A stretch of 64,000 nt of DNA from Conexibacter sp. CPCC 206217 (GCF_030646165.1 NZ_JAUTDO010000002.1:716927-780926); one strand, 5' to 3'. Shown: positions 8,878 through 16,830, counted from the first letter of the stretch. Notes: generated by a model not told the origin, from the sequence alone. Program-made: numbers and translations.

Positions 8878-10521
8878 TCAGGAAACGGGTGGTCCGCGCG
8901 CAGAGAGGTCCGAGGTCGGCGTCGCCGCGTTGCTCGCGAACGTGCAGGGCGGCGCTGCGGACTCGGCCTCGGCCAGCTGCGCGCTGAACGATCCGACGAT
9001 GACTGCGAAGAAGCTGATGCCCGCCGCGGAGCTGGTGCCGGCTGCGGCGGCGCTGGTCGCGTTGAGCGGCGACGAGGGCGAGTCGAGCGGGCTGACGGGC
9101 GGGCCGCGAACGGTCGCCGGCTCGTCGCCGAGGCGCTGCTTGCGCTCGACCTGCTCGGCGATCGGTGCGGGGATCGTGCCGGTCATCGGCGTCGGCGACG
9201 CGGACGCGACGGGGGTCGGGGCGCAGACGACGCCGTCGCCGCTGCGGGCGCTCGAGGGCGACTCCTTCACCTGGGCGGCGACGGGGTCCGCCGGCACGAT
9301 GCCGAGGTTGACGAGCGTCGTGTGCACGATCCGTTTGACGGCGGCCTCACGCGCGGCCTCACGCTGAGCGCGCTCTGCCGTCGCGCCGCCGGCCGGCGTG
9401 GTCGGCGCTATCGGCACCGACACGACGGGGTCGAGCACGGGCGCCAGCGCGACGCGCTGAAGCGGTGGCTGCGTGTGCACGACGGGCGCCTGGGCGAGTG
9501 CCTGCGCCTGCGTGCCCTGGTTCGGAGTCTGGGAGTTCGCGCCGTTGCCGGTCGCCTGCGTCGCGGGCGCCTGCGCCTGCGCCGGCGTGTCGACCGCGGT
9601 GACCGGGCGCAGCACGCCGGACCCGGTCGCGGGCTTGGGCTGCGGCGCGGGCACGTCGGCCTCGACCGGCGTCGGCCGCGGCGTGGGCCGCTCCTCGGGC
9701 ACGTCCGGCACCGGCGGCGTGTCGACCGGCGTCTCGACGACGGGCTGCGGGTCGACCGGCGCCGGGGCGGCCGGGGCGGGATCGGCGGGAGCCGGATCGA
9801 CGGGACCCGGGTTGGGATCGACCGGCGTGGGATCGGGATCGACCGGGGTCGGGTCGTCCGTGCCGGGATCGACCGGAGTCGGGTTGTCGGAGCCCGGATC
9901 AGCGGGCGTCGGATCGTCGGAGCCCGGCTCAGCCGGCGTCGGATCGTCGGAGCCCGGATCGGCGGGCGCGGGATCGTCAGAGCCGGGATCGGCGGGAGTC
10001 GGATGATCGGAGCCCTGATCGGCCGGCGCCGGGTCCTGCGGGGCCGGATCGACCGGAGCGGGATCTCTCGAAGGTGCGGGCTCGGCCGGCGCGGAGTCGC
10101 CCGCGCCAGAACTGCTCGGCGCCGGCGCTCTCGGGGCGGCCTGGACCGGCGCGACCGGCTGAGCGGCGGGCGCGGGAGCCGGCTGGGCGGCCGGCGCGGG
10201 AGCCGGCTGAGCGGCCGGTGCGGGAGCCGGCTGAGCTGCCGGCGCGGGAGCCGGCTGCGCAGCGGGGGCCGCCGCCTCCGGTGCCGGCTGTGCGGCCGGA
10301 GCCGCAGCCTGCGCTACGGGCTGAGCGGCGGGCGGCGCCGCTGCGGCCGGAGCGGCGGCGTGCTGCGCCGGCGGCTCGGTCACGTCGGCGGCGAACGCTC
10401 CGGCGGCGGGTGCTCCACCGAATGCGGCGAGCGCCGCCAAGCCGACGAACCCAGCGCACAGTCGACGCCGCAGGGCGGCGGAGCGAGGGCGGGGCACGAG
10501 GATGGGAAGGCGTTCGTCCAT
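8878..10521 (-). CDS. Secreted Ala/Pro/Asp-rich repetitive protein, candidate flagellar-regulon surface protein
   Basis: 547 residues, ATG at 10521. An N-terminal signal (RRRLCAGFVGLAALAAFGG... AGAFAADV) is followed by low-complexity sequence: AQPAPAPA repeats (about residues 60-130), then tandem ten-residue units of the type DPTPADPGSD (about 170-240) and longer Pro/Val/Thr-rich tracts. The C-terminal region has one hydrophobic segment (SSAAGISFFAVIVGSFSAQL), possibly a membrane anchor. No enzyme domain is seen. The extended Pro-rich architecture suggests a cell-wall-spanning stalk or spacer. A sigma-28-like promoter upstream and flgM downstream suggest late flagellar control. It does not show a FliK C-terminal domain. 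Function unknown. Confidence 0.7.
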   Translation of the reverse strand: MDERLPILVPRPRSAALRRRLCAGFVGLAALAAFGGAPAAGAFAADVTEPPAQHAAAPAAAAPPAAQPVAQAAAPAAQPAPEAAAPAAQPAPAPAAQPAPAPAAQPAPAPAAQPAPAPAAQPVAPVQAAPRAPAPSSSGAGDSAPAEPAPSRDPAPVDPAPQDPAPADQGSDHPTPADPGSDDPAPADPGSDDPTPAEPGSDDPTPADPGSDNPTPVDPGTDDPTPVDPDPTPVDPNPGPVDPAPADPAPAAPAPVDPQPVVETPVDTPPVPDVPEERPTPRPTPVEADVPAPQPKPATGSGVLRPVTAVDTPAQAQAPATQATGNGANSQTPNQGTQAQALAQAPVVHTQPPLQRVALAPVLDPVVSVPIAPTTPAGGATAERAQREAAREAAVKRIVHTTLVNLGIVPADPVAAQVKESPSSARSGDGVVCAPTPVASASPTPMTGTIPAPIAEQVERKQRLGDEPATVRGPPVSPLDSPSSPLNATSAAAAGTSSAAGISFFAVIVGSFSAQLAEAESAAPPCTFASNAATPTSDLSARGPPVS

Positions 10522-10548
10522 GAGTTGCCGAGACGTGGCTCTACACGA

Positions 10549-10575
10549 ACCTCGGCATCTCGCGAGAAAGCTTTA
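10549..10575 (-). promoter_or_regulatory. Sigma-28 (FliA-type) promoter-like sequence
   Basis: On the minus strand TAAAGCTT begins at 10575, and GCCGAGGT occupies 10556-10549, giving TAAA-N15-GCCGAGGT. The bacterial sigma-28 consensus is TAAA-N15-GCCGATAA, so the -35, spacing and first five -10 bases match. The predicted transcript would start about 20 nt before the ATG at 10521 and would include flgM, a classical sigma-28 target. Confidence 0.6.
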
Positions 10576-10729
10576 GCGAATCGTGCGCAAGCTGGCCCGG
10601 GAGGCGGACACCCGGACTCAGATGGCGCACTGCAGCTGCAACCAAGCGCCCGCTAGGTGGTCGGCATGCGAGCGCGAAGCTGTAGCGCTGCAAGCCTTCG
10701 CCCAAGCGAGCGTCCGGCTCGTATGCGCT

Positions 10730-12058
10730 TCACAGCTTGCGCGCAGCCTCGCCCCACAGCTCGTTGAACGTCGGGAACTGGGGCACGAAGTCGCGCAGCA
10801 CCGCGAGCGGGACCGCGGCCTTGATCGCGAGCGCCGGCGTGTGGATCCATTCGCCCGCCTCGGGTCCGACGGCCCACGCCCCGACGAGCACCCCGCGCGC
10901 CGCGTCGAGCAGCACGCCGACGCCGCCGAACAGCTCGCGGCCGTACGTCTCGGTGCGGTCGACCTCGGCGAGCGCGACGTGCGCGCTGCGGATCCTCAGC
11001 CCGGCCTCGGCAGCCTGCGCCGCGGTCATCCCGACGGCCGCGACCTCCGGCTCGCCGAAGACGACGCGCGGCACGGCGCGGTAGTCGGCGCGCGCGTCGC
11101 GGCCGAGCAGGTTGTCGACGACGACGCGGCCCTGGTAGCCGGCGACGTGCGTGAACGGCGCGACGCCCGTGACGTCGCCGACCGCCCAGAAGCCCTCCGC
11201 GGCGTGGCAGCGCGCGTCGACCTCGACGCGACCGTCGCGCAGCGAGACGCCGTTCGGAACGAGCCCCTCGACGCGCGGCGCGCGGCCGGTCGCGACGACG
11301 AGCCGCTCGACGTGGTGCAGCCCGCCATCGGCGGTGTGGACCTGGACGCCGGTTTCGTCGTGCTGCACATGCGTGACCTCGGCGTGCGTGCGAACGTCGA
11401 CGCCGTGGGCTCTGAGCACATCCCAGACATGCTCGGAGACCTCCGGGTCCTCGCGCGACAACGGCCGCTCGGCGCGCTCCAGCAGCGTCACCACGCAGCC
11501 GAGCTGCGAGAGGTACTGCGCGCTCTCCAGCCCGACGGGGCCGGAGCCGAGCACGACCGCCGAGCGCGGCACCTCGCGCAGGGAGGTGACTTCACGGTTG
11601 GTCCAGACGTGCTCGCGCTGCAGCCCTGGGATCTCCGGCACGACCGCCCGCGAGCCGCTCGCCAGCACGATCTCCGGCGCCCGCAGCTCGCACTCGCCGA
11701 CGAGCACGGTCCCGCGCTCCGGCACCTGCGCCTCGCCGCGCAGCAGCGTCACGCCGGTCGACTCCAGCCACTGCGCCTTGTGCGCGTCGTCGAGCCCGGA
11801 GTTCATGTAGTCGCGGTAGTCGCGGATCGCGAGCCAGTCCTGCGCCGGCTCGCCGACGCCCGCGACGTGCCGCGCCTCCTCGCGCAGCTGCCCGGGCCGC
11901 AGCAGCGTCTTCGACGGGATGCACGCCCAGAACGGGCACTCGCCGCCGACCAACTCGGCCTCGACGACCGCGACCCGTCTCCCCGCCGCCGCCAGCGCCG
12001 GCGCCACCGCCCGCCCACCCGGCCCGGTCCCGATCACGATCACGTCGAAGTGGTCCAT
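10730..12058 (-). CDS. NAD(P)/FAD-dependent pyridine nucleotide-disulfide oxidoreductase (dihydrolipoamide dehydrogenase/mercuric reductase-like)
   Basis: 442 residues from ATG at 12058. It has the FAD Rossmann motif at the N-terminus (VIVIGTGPGGRAVAPALAAAG), the redox-active CX4C in ECPFWACIPSKT (classical form is GTCLNVGCIPSK), a second nucleotide-binding motif AVVLGSGPVGLESAQYLSQLG, and FAD-contact FWAVGDVTG. Family enzymes transfer electrons between NAD(P)H and a disulfide or metal. The C-terminal dimer interface ends PQFPTFNELWGEA, where classical members carry the catalytic base in HPT; here the position appears to be Phe. The protein may therefore have altered chemistry. It is monocistronic on the minus strand. 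Confidence 0.85.
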   Translation of the reverse strand: MDHFDVIVIGTGPGGRAVAPALAAAGRRVAVVEAELVGGECPFWACIPSKTLLRPGQLREEARHVAGVGEPAQDWLAIRDYRDYMNSGLDDAHKAQWLESTGVTLLRGEAQVPERGTVLVGECELRAPEIVLASGSRAVVPEIPGLQREHVWTNREVTSLREVPRSAVVLGSGPVGLESAQYLSQLGCVVTLLERAERPLSREDPEVSEHVWDVLRAHGVDVRTHAEVTHVQHDETGVQVHTADGGLHHVERLVVATGRAPRVEGLVPNGVSLRDGRVEVDARCHAAEGFWAVGDVTGVAPFTHVAGYQGRVVVDNLLGRDARADYRAVPRVVFGEPEVAAVGMTAAQAAEAGLRIRSAHVALAEVDRTETYGRELFGGVGVLLDAARGVLVGAWAVGPEAGEWIHTPALAIKAAVPLAVLRDFVPQFPTFNELWGEAARKL

Positions 12059-12086
12059 GCGGGCGAGCGTACCCGCGCGGCGGGCG

Positions 12087-12209
12087 TCATCTCGTGAGCC
12101 GATAGCGGACCCCTCGTCCACGGGCGTTCTTGACCGGCTCGATCCGACCGTCCTCGTTGTAGAGCCGGCTCAGCACGTTCGAGGCACGAACACGCTGCGT
12201 CGTGAGCAG
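12087..12209 (-). pseudogene. Possible relic: winged-helix C-terminus of an AlbA_2-type ATP-binding protein
   Basis: The minus-strand reading ends LSRLYNEDGRIEPVKNARG...YRLTR and stop at 12087. It looks like a genuine winged-helix C-terminus (helix, two-stranded wing, Tyr-Arg-Leu end), but no start or upstream domain exists: the open frame further upstream runs antisense through the GntR gene without similarity. It may be the remnant of a longer gene. Base composition is slightly lower in GC than the neighbours. Low confidence, by eye only. Confidence 0.3.
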
Positions 12210-12245
12210 CGCAGCCCTCGTCGAACGCGGGCAGGAGCGGAGCCG

Positions 12246-12345
12246 CCAGACGCGATCGCTCTGATCCGGGCGGGGGCAGCAGCGAGCACGGGCGAGAACG
12301 ACTGGGTCGACTTCAAGGAGGAGGCCGGGACACTCGCGAGGCGAC
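12246..12345 (+). pseudogene. Possible relic: N-terminal fragment of an AlbA_2-like (Schlafen AlbA_2) protein
   Basis: The plus-strand reading PDAIALIRAGAAASTGENDW continued by VDFKEEAG recalls the AlbA_2 N-terminus, in which a short helix is followed by a [WH]-x-[DE]-F-K-E motif. It has no start and runs into the end of the GntR gene. With the opposite-strand fragment at 12087-12209 it suggests a decayed and rearranged gene. The 290-bp gap 12059-12349 shows nothing else. Speculative. Confidence 0.25.
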
Positions 12346-12349
12346 GTTC

Positions 12350-13114
12350 TCAGCCGCGCGGGCGCTGGTGCATGTCGATCTCGTAGCGGTCGCCCCGATA
12401 CAGGGAGCGAGCCGACTCGATCACGCGGCCGTTCTGGCGGCGGGTGGTGCGGCGGAAGAGGAAGGCGGGGGCGCCGGGGGCGGTCGCCAGCAGCGCCGCC
12501 TCCTCCGCGCTGAGGGCGACGGCGCTCGCGCGCTGGCTCGCCTCGCCGAAGGTGACGCCGTATCTGCTGCGCAGCAGGCCGTAGAGCGAGCGGTCCTCGA
12601 GCGCCGCGTGCTCCAGGCGCGGGAAGTCCTCGGCCGGCAGGTGGACCCACTCGACCGCCAGCGGCTCGTCGTCTGCCGTGCGGACGCGGTGGATCAGCAC
12701 GACCGGCACGCCGGGCGGGCGCTCGAGCGCCGCCGCGAGCGCCGCGCCGGCCTCGATCAGGCGCTGCTCGATCACGTAGCCGCCGGGCGTCATGCCGCGC
12801 GCGACGATGTCCTCGCTGAACGACGAGAGCGCGTCGGTCTGCACGATCCGCGGGTCGGCGACGAACGTGCCCTGACGCTCGACGCGGTACGCGAGGCCGT
12901 CGGCCGTGAGCCTGTCGAGCTCGCGCCGGACCGTCATGCGGGCGACTCCGAAGCGCTCGGCGAGGATCCGCTCCGACGGCAGCAGCGCGCCGGGCCCGAG
13001 CCCCGCCATCAGCTGCTCCAGCGCCTGGCGCAGCTGCTCGCCCTTCGGCCGCGAGCCGACCAGCGGCCCGAGCGCGCTGGCGTCCGTGCGAGCGGGGCGA
13101 CGGGTTCCCTCCAT
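12350..13114 (-). CDS. GntR/HutC-family transcriptional regulator, DasR/NagR-like
   Basis: 254 residues from ATG at 13114. N-terminal winged helix: KGEQLRQALEQLMAGLGPGALLPSER, then AERFGVARMTVRRELDRLTADGLAYRVERQGTFVA. The C-terminal UTRA effector domain covers ~90-250, ending SARSLYRGDRYEIDMHQRP, as in DasR/NagR/YvoA. DasR-type proteins repress amino-sugar genes and are released by glucosamine-6-phosphate or GlcNAc-6-phosphate. The divergent locus encodes a sugar-binding protein, a GlmS-like SIS protein and NagA, and two DasR-box-like palindromes lie in the 165-bp gap, one 6 nt from this start. Autoregulation is therefore likely. The effector is inferred. Confidence 0.88.
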   Translation of the reverse strand: MEGTRRPARTDASALGPLVGSRPKGEQLRQALEQLMAGLGPGALLPSERILAERFGVARMTVRRELDRLTADGLAYRVERQGTFVADPRIVQTDALSSFSEDIVARGMTPGGYVIEQRLIEAGAALAAALERPPGVPVVLIHRVRTADDEPLAVEWVHLPAEDFPRLEHAALEDRSLYGLLRSRYGVTFGEASQRASAVALSAEEAALLATAPGAPAFLFRRTTRRQNGRVIESARSLYRGDRYEIDMHQRPRG

Positions 13115-13117
13115 GGC

Positions 13118-13133
13118 GATGGTATATACCAGC
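13118..13133. promoter_or_regulatory. DasR-box (dre)-like operator 1
   Basis: TGGTATATACCA (13120-13131) is a perfect 12-bp palindrome. The DasR consensus core is TGGTCTAGACCA, so only the central bases differ. It lies 6 nt upstream of the repressor start codon and would overlap its ribosome-binding region or -10. Confidence 0.7.
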
Positions 13134-13192
13134 CAAACGGCCGAAATGCCAGATGGGAAGGGCTCCACTCGGACAGTCTCGCGCCCACTCGC

Positions 13193-13221
13193 TTGACTGG
13201 TATAGACCAGCGGCGCTACGG
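13193..13221 (+). promoter_or_regulatory. Promoter of the amino-sugar operon with DasR-box-like operator 2
   Basis: TTGACT (13193-13198), then an 18-bp spacer and TACGGT form a candidate promoter. The palindrome CTGGTATAGACCAG (13197-13210) begins in the -35 and fills most of the spacer; its outer seven-base arms differ at one central position. Repressor binding here would block the sugar-binding protein, SIS and nagA genes. The centre-to-centre distance to operator 1 is 78 bp. Confidence 0.68.
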
Positions 13222-13279
13222 TCGAAACGAGGTCGCCCACGGGCGGCCGGTCTGCAAACTCAGACGGGGAGAAGTGGGT

Positions 13280-14395
13280 ATGTCGTTCATTCGCACGGGC
13301 ACCGCCGTCGTGCTGGCCGGTGCGCTGGCACTCGGCGCCAGCGCCTGCGGCAGCAGCGACGACGACGGCAGCACGACCGCGGGCGGTTCGGCGAGCGGCG
13401 GCGACGCGCCGAAGATCGCGCTGCTGCTGCCGGAGTCGAAGACCGCGCGCTACGAGAACCAGGACCGTCCTAGCTTCGTCGCGAAGGTCAGAGAGCTGTG
13501 CCCGGACTGCGAGGTGATCTACGCCAACGCCGAGCAGGACGCCGCCCAGCAGCAGCAACAGGCCGAGCAGGCGATCACGAACGGGGCGAAGGTGCTCGTG
13601 GTCGACGCGGTCGACGTCAGATCGGCGGCGGCGATCGCCAACAACGCCAGATCTCAGGGTGTGCCGGTCGTCAGCTACGCGCGCCTGATCGACGGCGCCG
13701 ACGTCGACGCGTACGTCTCGATCGATCCGTTCAGAGTCGGCCAGCAGCAGGGCGAGGCGCTGCTGAGAGCGCTCCCGAGCGGTGGCTCGGGCGCCAGAGT
13801 CGTGATGATCAACGGCGCCCCGACGGACTCCAACTCGGCCCCCTACAAGGCGGGCGCGCACGACGTGCTCGACAGAGCCGGCGTCGACGTGGTGAAGGAG
13901 TACGACACGCCCGACTGGAGCCCGGACAGAGCGCAGACGGAGATGGAGCAGGCGATCGCCGCAGCCGGCAAGGACGGCTTCGACGGCGTCTATTCCGCCA
14001 ACGACGGGATGGCGGGCGGCGCGATCGCGGCGATGAGAGCGAACGGGATCGACCCCAGATCGCGGCCGACGACCGGGCAGGACGCCGAGGTCGCCGGGCT
14101 GCAGCGGATCCTCACCGGCGAGCAGTTGATGACCGTCTACCAGCCGATCAACGAGATCGCCTCGACCGCCGCGCAGCTCGCGGTGCCGTTGGCGAGAGGC
14201 GAGGGCGTCCCGTCGATCACGACGACGACGGTGGACAATGGCGGCTCCAAAAGAGTGCCGTCGGTGCTGCTGGACACGATCGTGATCACGAGAGACAACA
14301 TCCAGGACACGGTCGTCAGAGACGGCTTCGCGACCGCGGCGCAGATCTGCACCGACGCCTACAGAGCCGCGTGCGACGCGGCCGGAATCAGCTAG
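13280..14395 (+). CDS. Sugar ABC transporter substrate-binding lipoprotein (XylF/ChvE-type, Peripla_BP_4)
   Basis: 371 residues, ATG at 13280. Signal peptide with lipobox (LALGASACGSS), Gly/Ser/Thr linker, then a periplasmic-binding fold: IALLLPESKTARYENQDRPSF, VLVVDAVDVRSAAAIANNARSQGVPVVSYARLI, YVSIDPFRVGQQQGEALLRAL, DGVYSANDGMAGGAIAAMRANGI and a VYQPI hinge segment. The family binds xylose, multiple monosaccharides or related sugars. The gene heads a dre-controlled amino-sugar operon, so GlcNAc, glucosamine or a chitin-derived sugar is the inferred ligand. No permease or ATPase is encoded nearby. Fifteen of its 21 arginines use AGA, unlike the downstream nagA. Confidence 0.87.
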   Translation: MSFIRTGTAVVLAGALALGASACGSSDDDGSTTAGGSASGGDAPKIALLLPESKTARYENQDRPSFVAKVRELCPDCEVIYANAEQDAAQQQQQAEQAITNGAKVLVVDAVDVRSAAAIANNARSQGVPVVSYARLIDGADVDAYVSIDPFRVGQQQGEALLRALPSGGSGARVVMINGAPTDSNSAPYKAGAHDVLDRAGVDVVKEYDTPDWSPDRAQTEMEQAIAAAGKDGFDGVYSANDGMAGGAIAAMRANGIDPRSRPTTGQDAEVAGLQRILTGEQLMTVYQPINEIASTAAQLAVPLARGEGVPSITTTTVDNGGSKRVPSVLLDTIVITRDNIQDTVVRDGFATAAQICTDAYRAACDAAGIS

Positions 14396-14400
14396 ACGCG

Positions 14401-15540
14401 ATGTCCGCGGGTGCGCGCATGGCCGCCGAGATGGGGCAGCAGCCCGAGGTGCTGCAGCGGCTGATCGGACGGGCGGATCGGGTCGCCCAGACCGTCCGCG
14501 CGCTCGCCCCGGCGCTGCTGCACGGCACGACGATCGTCGCGCGCGGCTCGTCCGACCATGCGTCGGTCTACGGCCGCTACCTGCTGGAGCTGGCGAGCGG
14601 GCGCCCGGTCTCGCTCGCCGCCCCGTCGCTGCACATGCTCTACGGCGCACGCGTCGACTACTCCGGCCAGCTCGCGATCGCCGTCAGCCAGTCCGGCCGC
14701 ACGCCGGAGATCGTCACGACGCTCAGACGGCTGCGCGCCGCGGGCGCGCGCGGGCTGGCGATCACGAACGACGGCACGAGCGACCTGGCGGACGCCGCTG
14801 ACGCCGTGCTGGCGCTCGAGGCGGGCGAGGAGCTGGCGGTGCCGGCGACGAAGACGGTCACCGCCCAGCTGCTGGCGTTCGCGCTGCTGGCGCGGGGGTT
14901 GGGAGCGCAGGAGACCGCTGGCGCGGTGGCCGGCGGTGCGACGGCGGGCGACGCGACAGCGGGCGGTGCGGCGGCGGGCGACGCGGCGGCAGGCGACACG
15001 GCGGCGGCCGGCGGCGATGGCGCGGTCCCGTTCACCGACGCCCAGCTTGCCGCGCTGCCCGGCGCGGTGCGCGACGTGCTCGGCGATCCCGGTCCCGCGC
15101 GCGCGGCGGCGGTGAGGCTGGCCGGCGACATGCGGCTGGTCGTGACCGCGCGCGGGCTGCTCTACGGCGCAGCCTTGGAGTCCGCGCTGAAGCTGCAGGA
15201 GACGGCGGCGATCGCGGCCGACGCGTTCTCCTCCGCCGACCTGCGCCACGGCCCGATCGCGATCGTCGGGGAGGGCTTCCCGGTGCTCGCGCTGTCCGCC
15301 GCGGGACCGGCGCACGAGGACGTCGCGGAGCTGGTCGCCGACCTGCGCCAGCGCGGCGCGCGCGTGCTGACGGTCTCGACCGACGGCGACGCCGACCTGC
15401 CGCTGCCGTCGTCGGGCGGCGAGGGTCTCGCCCCGATCCTCGCCGTCGTGCGCGCCCAGCAGCTCGCGCGCGAGCTGGCGCTGCTGCGCAGCCGCGACCC
15501 CGACGCGCCGGCCGGGCTGCGCAAGGTGACGGTGACGTGA
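14401..15540 (+). CDS. SIS-domain phosphosugar isomerase/deaminase (GlmS/AgaS-like)
   Basis: 379 residues, ATG at 14401, 5 nt after the upstream stop. Two SIS domains are visible: IVARGSSDHASVYGRYLLE and AIAVSQSGRTPEIVTTLRRL (N-terminal), and LLYGAALESALKLQETAAI plus SSADLRHGPIAIVGEGFPV (C-terminal), as in the isomerase half of GlmS. The glutaminase domain is absent, so this is probably a glucosamine-6-phosphate deaminase/isomerase acting after NagA rather than a biosynthetic GlmS. A low-complexity insertion of Ala/Gly/Thr/Asp repeats (about residues 175-210, bases ~14924-15025) separates the two domains and probably is a flexible linker. Confidence 0.86.
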   Translation: MSAGARMAAEMGQQPEVLQRLIGRADRVAQTVRALAPALLHGTTIVARGSSDHASVYGRYLLELASGRPVSLAAPSLHMLYGARVDYSGQLAIAVSQSGRTPEIVTTLRRLRAAGARGLAITNDGTSDLADAADAVLALEAGEELAVPATKTVTAQLLAFALLARGLGAQETAGAVAGGATAGDATAGGAAAGDAAAGDTAAAGGDGAVPFTDAQLAALPGAVRDVLGDPGPARAAAVRLAGDMRLVVTARGLLYGAALESALKLQETAAIAADAFSSADLRHGPIAIVGEGFPVLALSAAGPAHEDVAELVADLRQRGARVLTVSTDGDADLPLPSSGGEGLAPILAVVRAQQLARELALLRSRDPDAPAGLRKVTVT

Positions 15541-15609
15541 GCCGACCTGCTCAGGGCGAGCTGGCCGCGGTCGGCCGCCGGCGACGCGCTCGGCGCGGGT
15601 GCGGCTGAC

Positions 15610-16815
15610 GTGTCGGAGCTGGTCCTCACCGGCGGCCGCGTCGTCACCCCCGACGGCGTGCGATCGGTCGACGTGGTCGTGCGCGGCGGGAAGGTCGTGG
15701 ACCTGCAGGAACCGGGTCCAGGAGACCCGGTCGGTGACGCGGTCGCGCTCGACGGGCGCTGGCTGCTGCCGGGGTTCGTCGACGTGCACGTGCACGGCGG
15801 CGGCGGGGCGCAGTTCAACACTGCCGATCCCGATGAGGTCCAGCGCGCCGCGCGCTTCCATGCCGGCCACGGCACGACCGCGCTGCTCGCGACGACCGTC
15901 GGCGCGCCGGTCGACGAGCTGCTCACAGCTCTGCGGGCGATCGGCACCGCGGTGTGCCAGCCGCAGCCCGGTGCGGCGCAGGTGCTCGGCGCCCACCTCG
16001 AAGGCCCGTTCCTCAGCCGCTTGCGCCCCGGCGCGATGGACCCCGCGCACTTCCGCGACCCGGACGTCGGTGAGACGACGAGTGAGCCTGGCGGGACGCA
16101 CGCGCTCTCCGCCGACGCCCTGCGCCTGCTCGCCCACCCCGCGGTCCGCTCGATCTCGCTCGCACCGGAGCTGCCGGGGGCGTTGGAGCTGACGCGACGG
16201 GCGGTCGCGCAGGGGGTGCTCGTCTCGCTCGCGCACACCGATGCCGACAACGCGGAGGCGGTCGCGGCGATCGAGGCCGGCGCCCGCGCCGTCACGCACG
16301 CGTTCAACGCGATGCGACCGCTGCACCACCGCGATCCCGGCCTGCTCGGCGCCGCGCTGGAGCGCGACGAGCTGACCTGCGAGCTGATCTGCGACGGCGT
16401 CCACGTCGACCCGGTCGCGGCGCGATTGCTGCTGCGCCTGAAGGGACCGAACCGCACGATGCTGGTGACCGACGCGATCGAGGCGACCGGGCTGCCGGAC
16501 GGCGACTACCGCCTCGGCGACCGCGCCGTCTGCGTCCGCGCCGGGCGCGCGACGCTGGCGGCCGCCGACACGATCGCCGGCGCGACGCTGACGATGGACG
16601 CGGCGCTCCGCAACGCCGTAGAGCTCGGCGGCGCGTCCGTCGCCGACGCCGCCCGCATGGCCGCCACGACTCCGGCCGAGCTGCTCGGCCTCGGCGCGAC
16701 CAAGGGCTTGATCGCCCCGGGCCGCGACGCAGACCTCGTCGTGCTCGACGACGACCTCGCGCTCGCCGCGGTGCTCGTCCGCGGCGCGTGGGTCGACGGG
16801 CCGCCGACGACCTGA
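15610..16815 (+). CDS. nagA: N-acetylglucosamine-6-phosphate deacetylase
   Basis: Removes acetate from GlcNAc-6-phosphate to give glucosamine-6-phosphate, the substrate for the upstream SIS protein. 401 residues, GTG start at 15610 (no strong ribosome site; start uncertain). Amidohydrolase marks: LLPGFVDVHVHGGGG, GAHLEGPFL, LVSLAHTDADN, VTHAFNAMRPLHHRDPG, ICDGVHVDP, and LVTDAIEATG with the catalytic Asp. The C-terminus ends with GLIAPGRDADLVVLDDDL, as in the family. It is the third gene of the dre-controlled operon, followed by a GC-rich hairpin. Unlike the first gene it uses no AGA arginine codons that I can find. Confidence 0.93.
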   Translation: MSELVLTGGRVVTPDGVRSVDVVVRGGKVVDLQEPGPGDPVGDAVALDGRWLLPGFVDVHVHGGGGAQFNTADPDEVQRAARFHAGHGTTALLATTVGAPVDELLTALRAIGTAVCQPQPGAAQVLGAHLEGPFLSRLRPGAMDPAHFRDPDVGETTSEPGGTHALSADALRLLAHPAVRSISLAPELPGALELTRRAVAQGVLVSLAHTDADNAEAVAAIEAGARAVTHAFNAMRPLHHRDPGLLGAALERDELTCELICDGVHVDPVAARLLLRLKGPNRTMLVTDAIEATGLPDGDYRLGDRAVCVRAGRATLAAADTIAGATLTMDAALRNAVELGGASVADAARMAATTPAELLGLGATKGLIAPGRDADLVVLDDDLALAAVLVRGAWVDGPPTT

Positions 16816-16830
16816 CGCCGGCCGCCGACG

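Noticed and set aside
12350..14650. A 766-codon minus-strand frame containing the GntR gene
   Set aside because: Only residues from the ATG at 13114 onward match GntR; the upstream part is antisense to the sugar-binding lipoprotein and contains the operators.
13498..15540. Apparent 680-codon protein fusing a sugar-binding region to the SIS domain
   Set aside because: The first half is an out-of-frame reading of the lipoprotein gene. The SIS gene has its own ATG at 14401, 5 nt after the lipoprotein stop.
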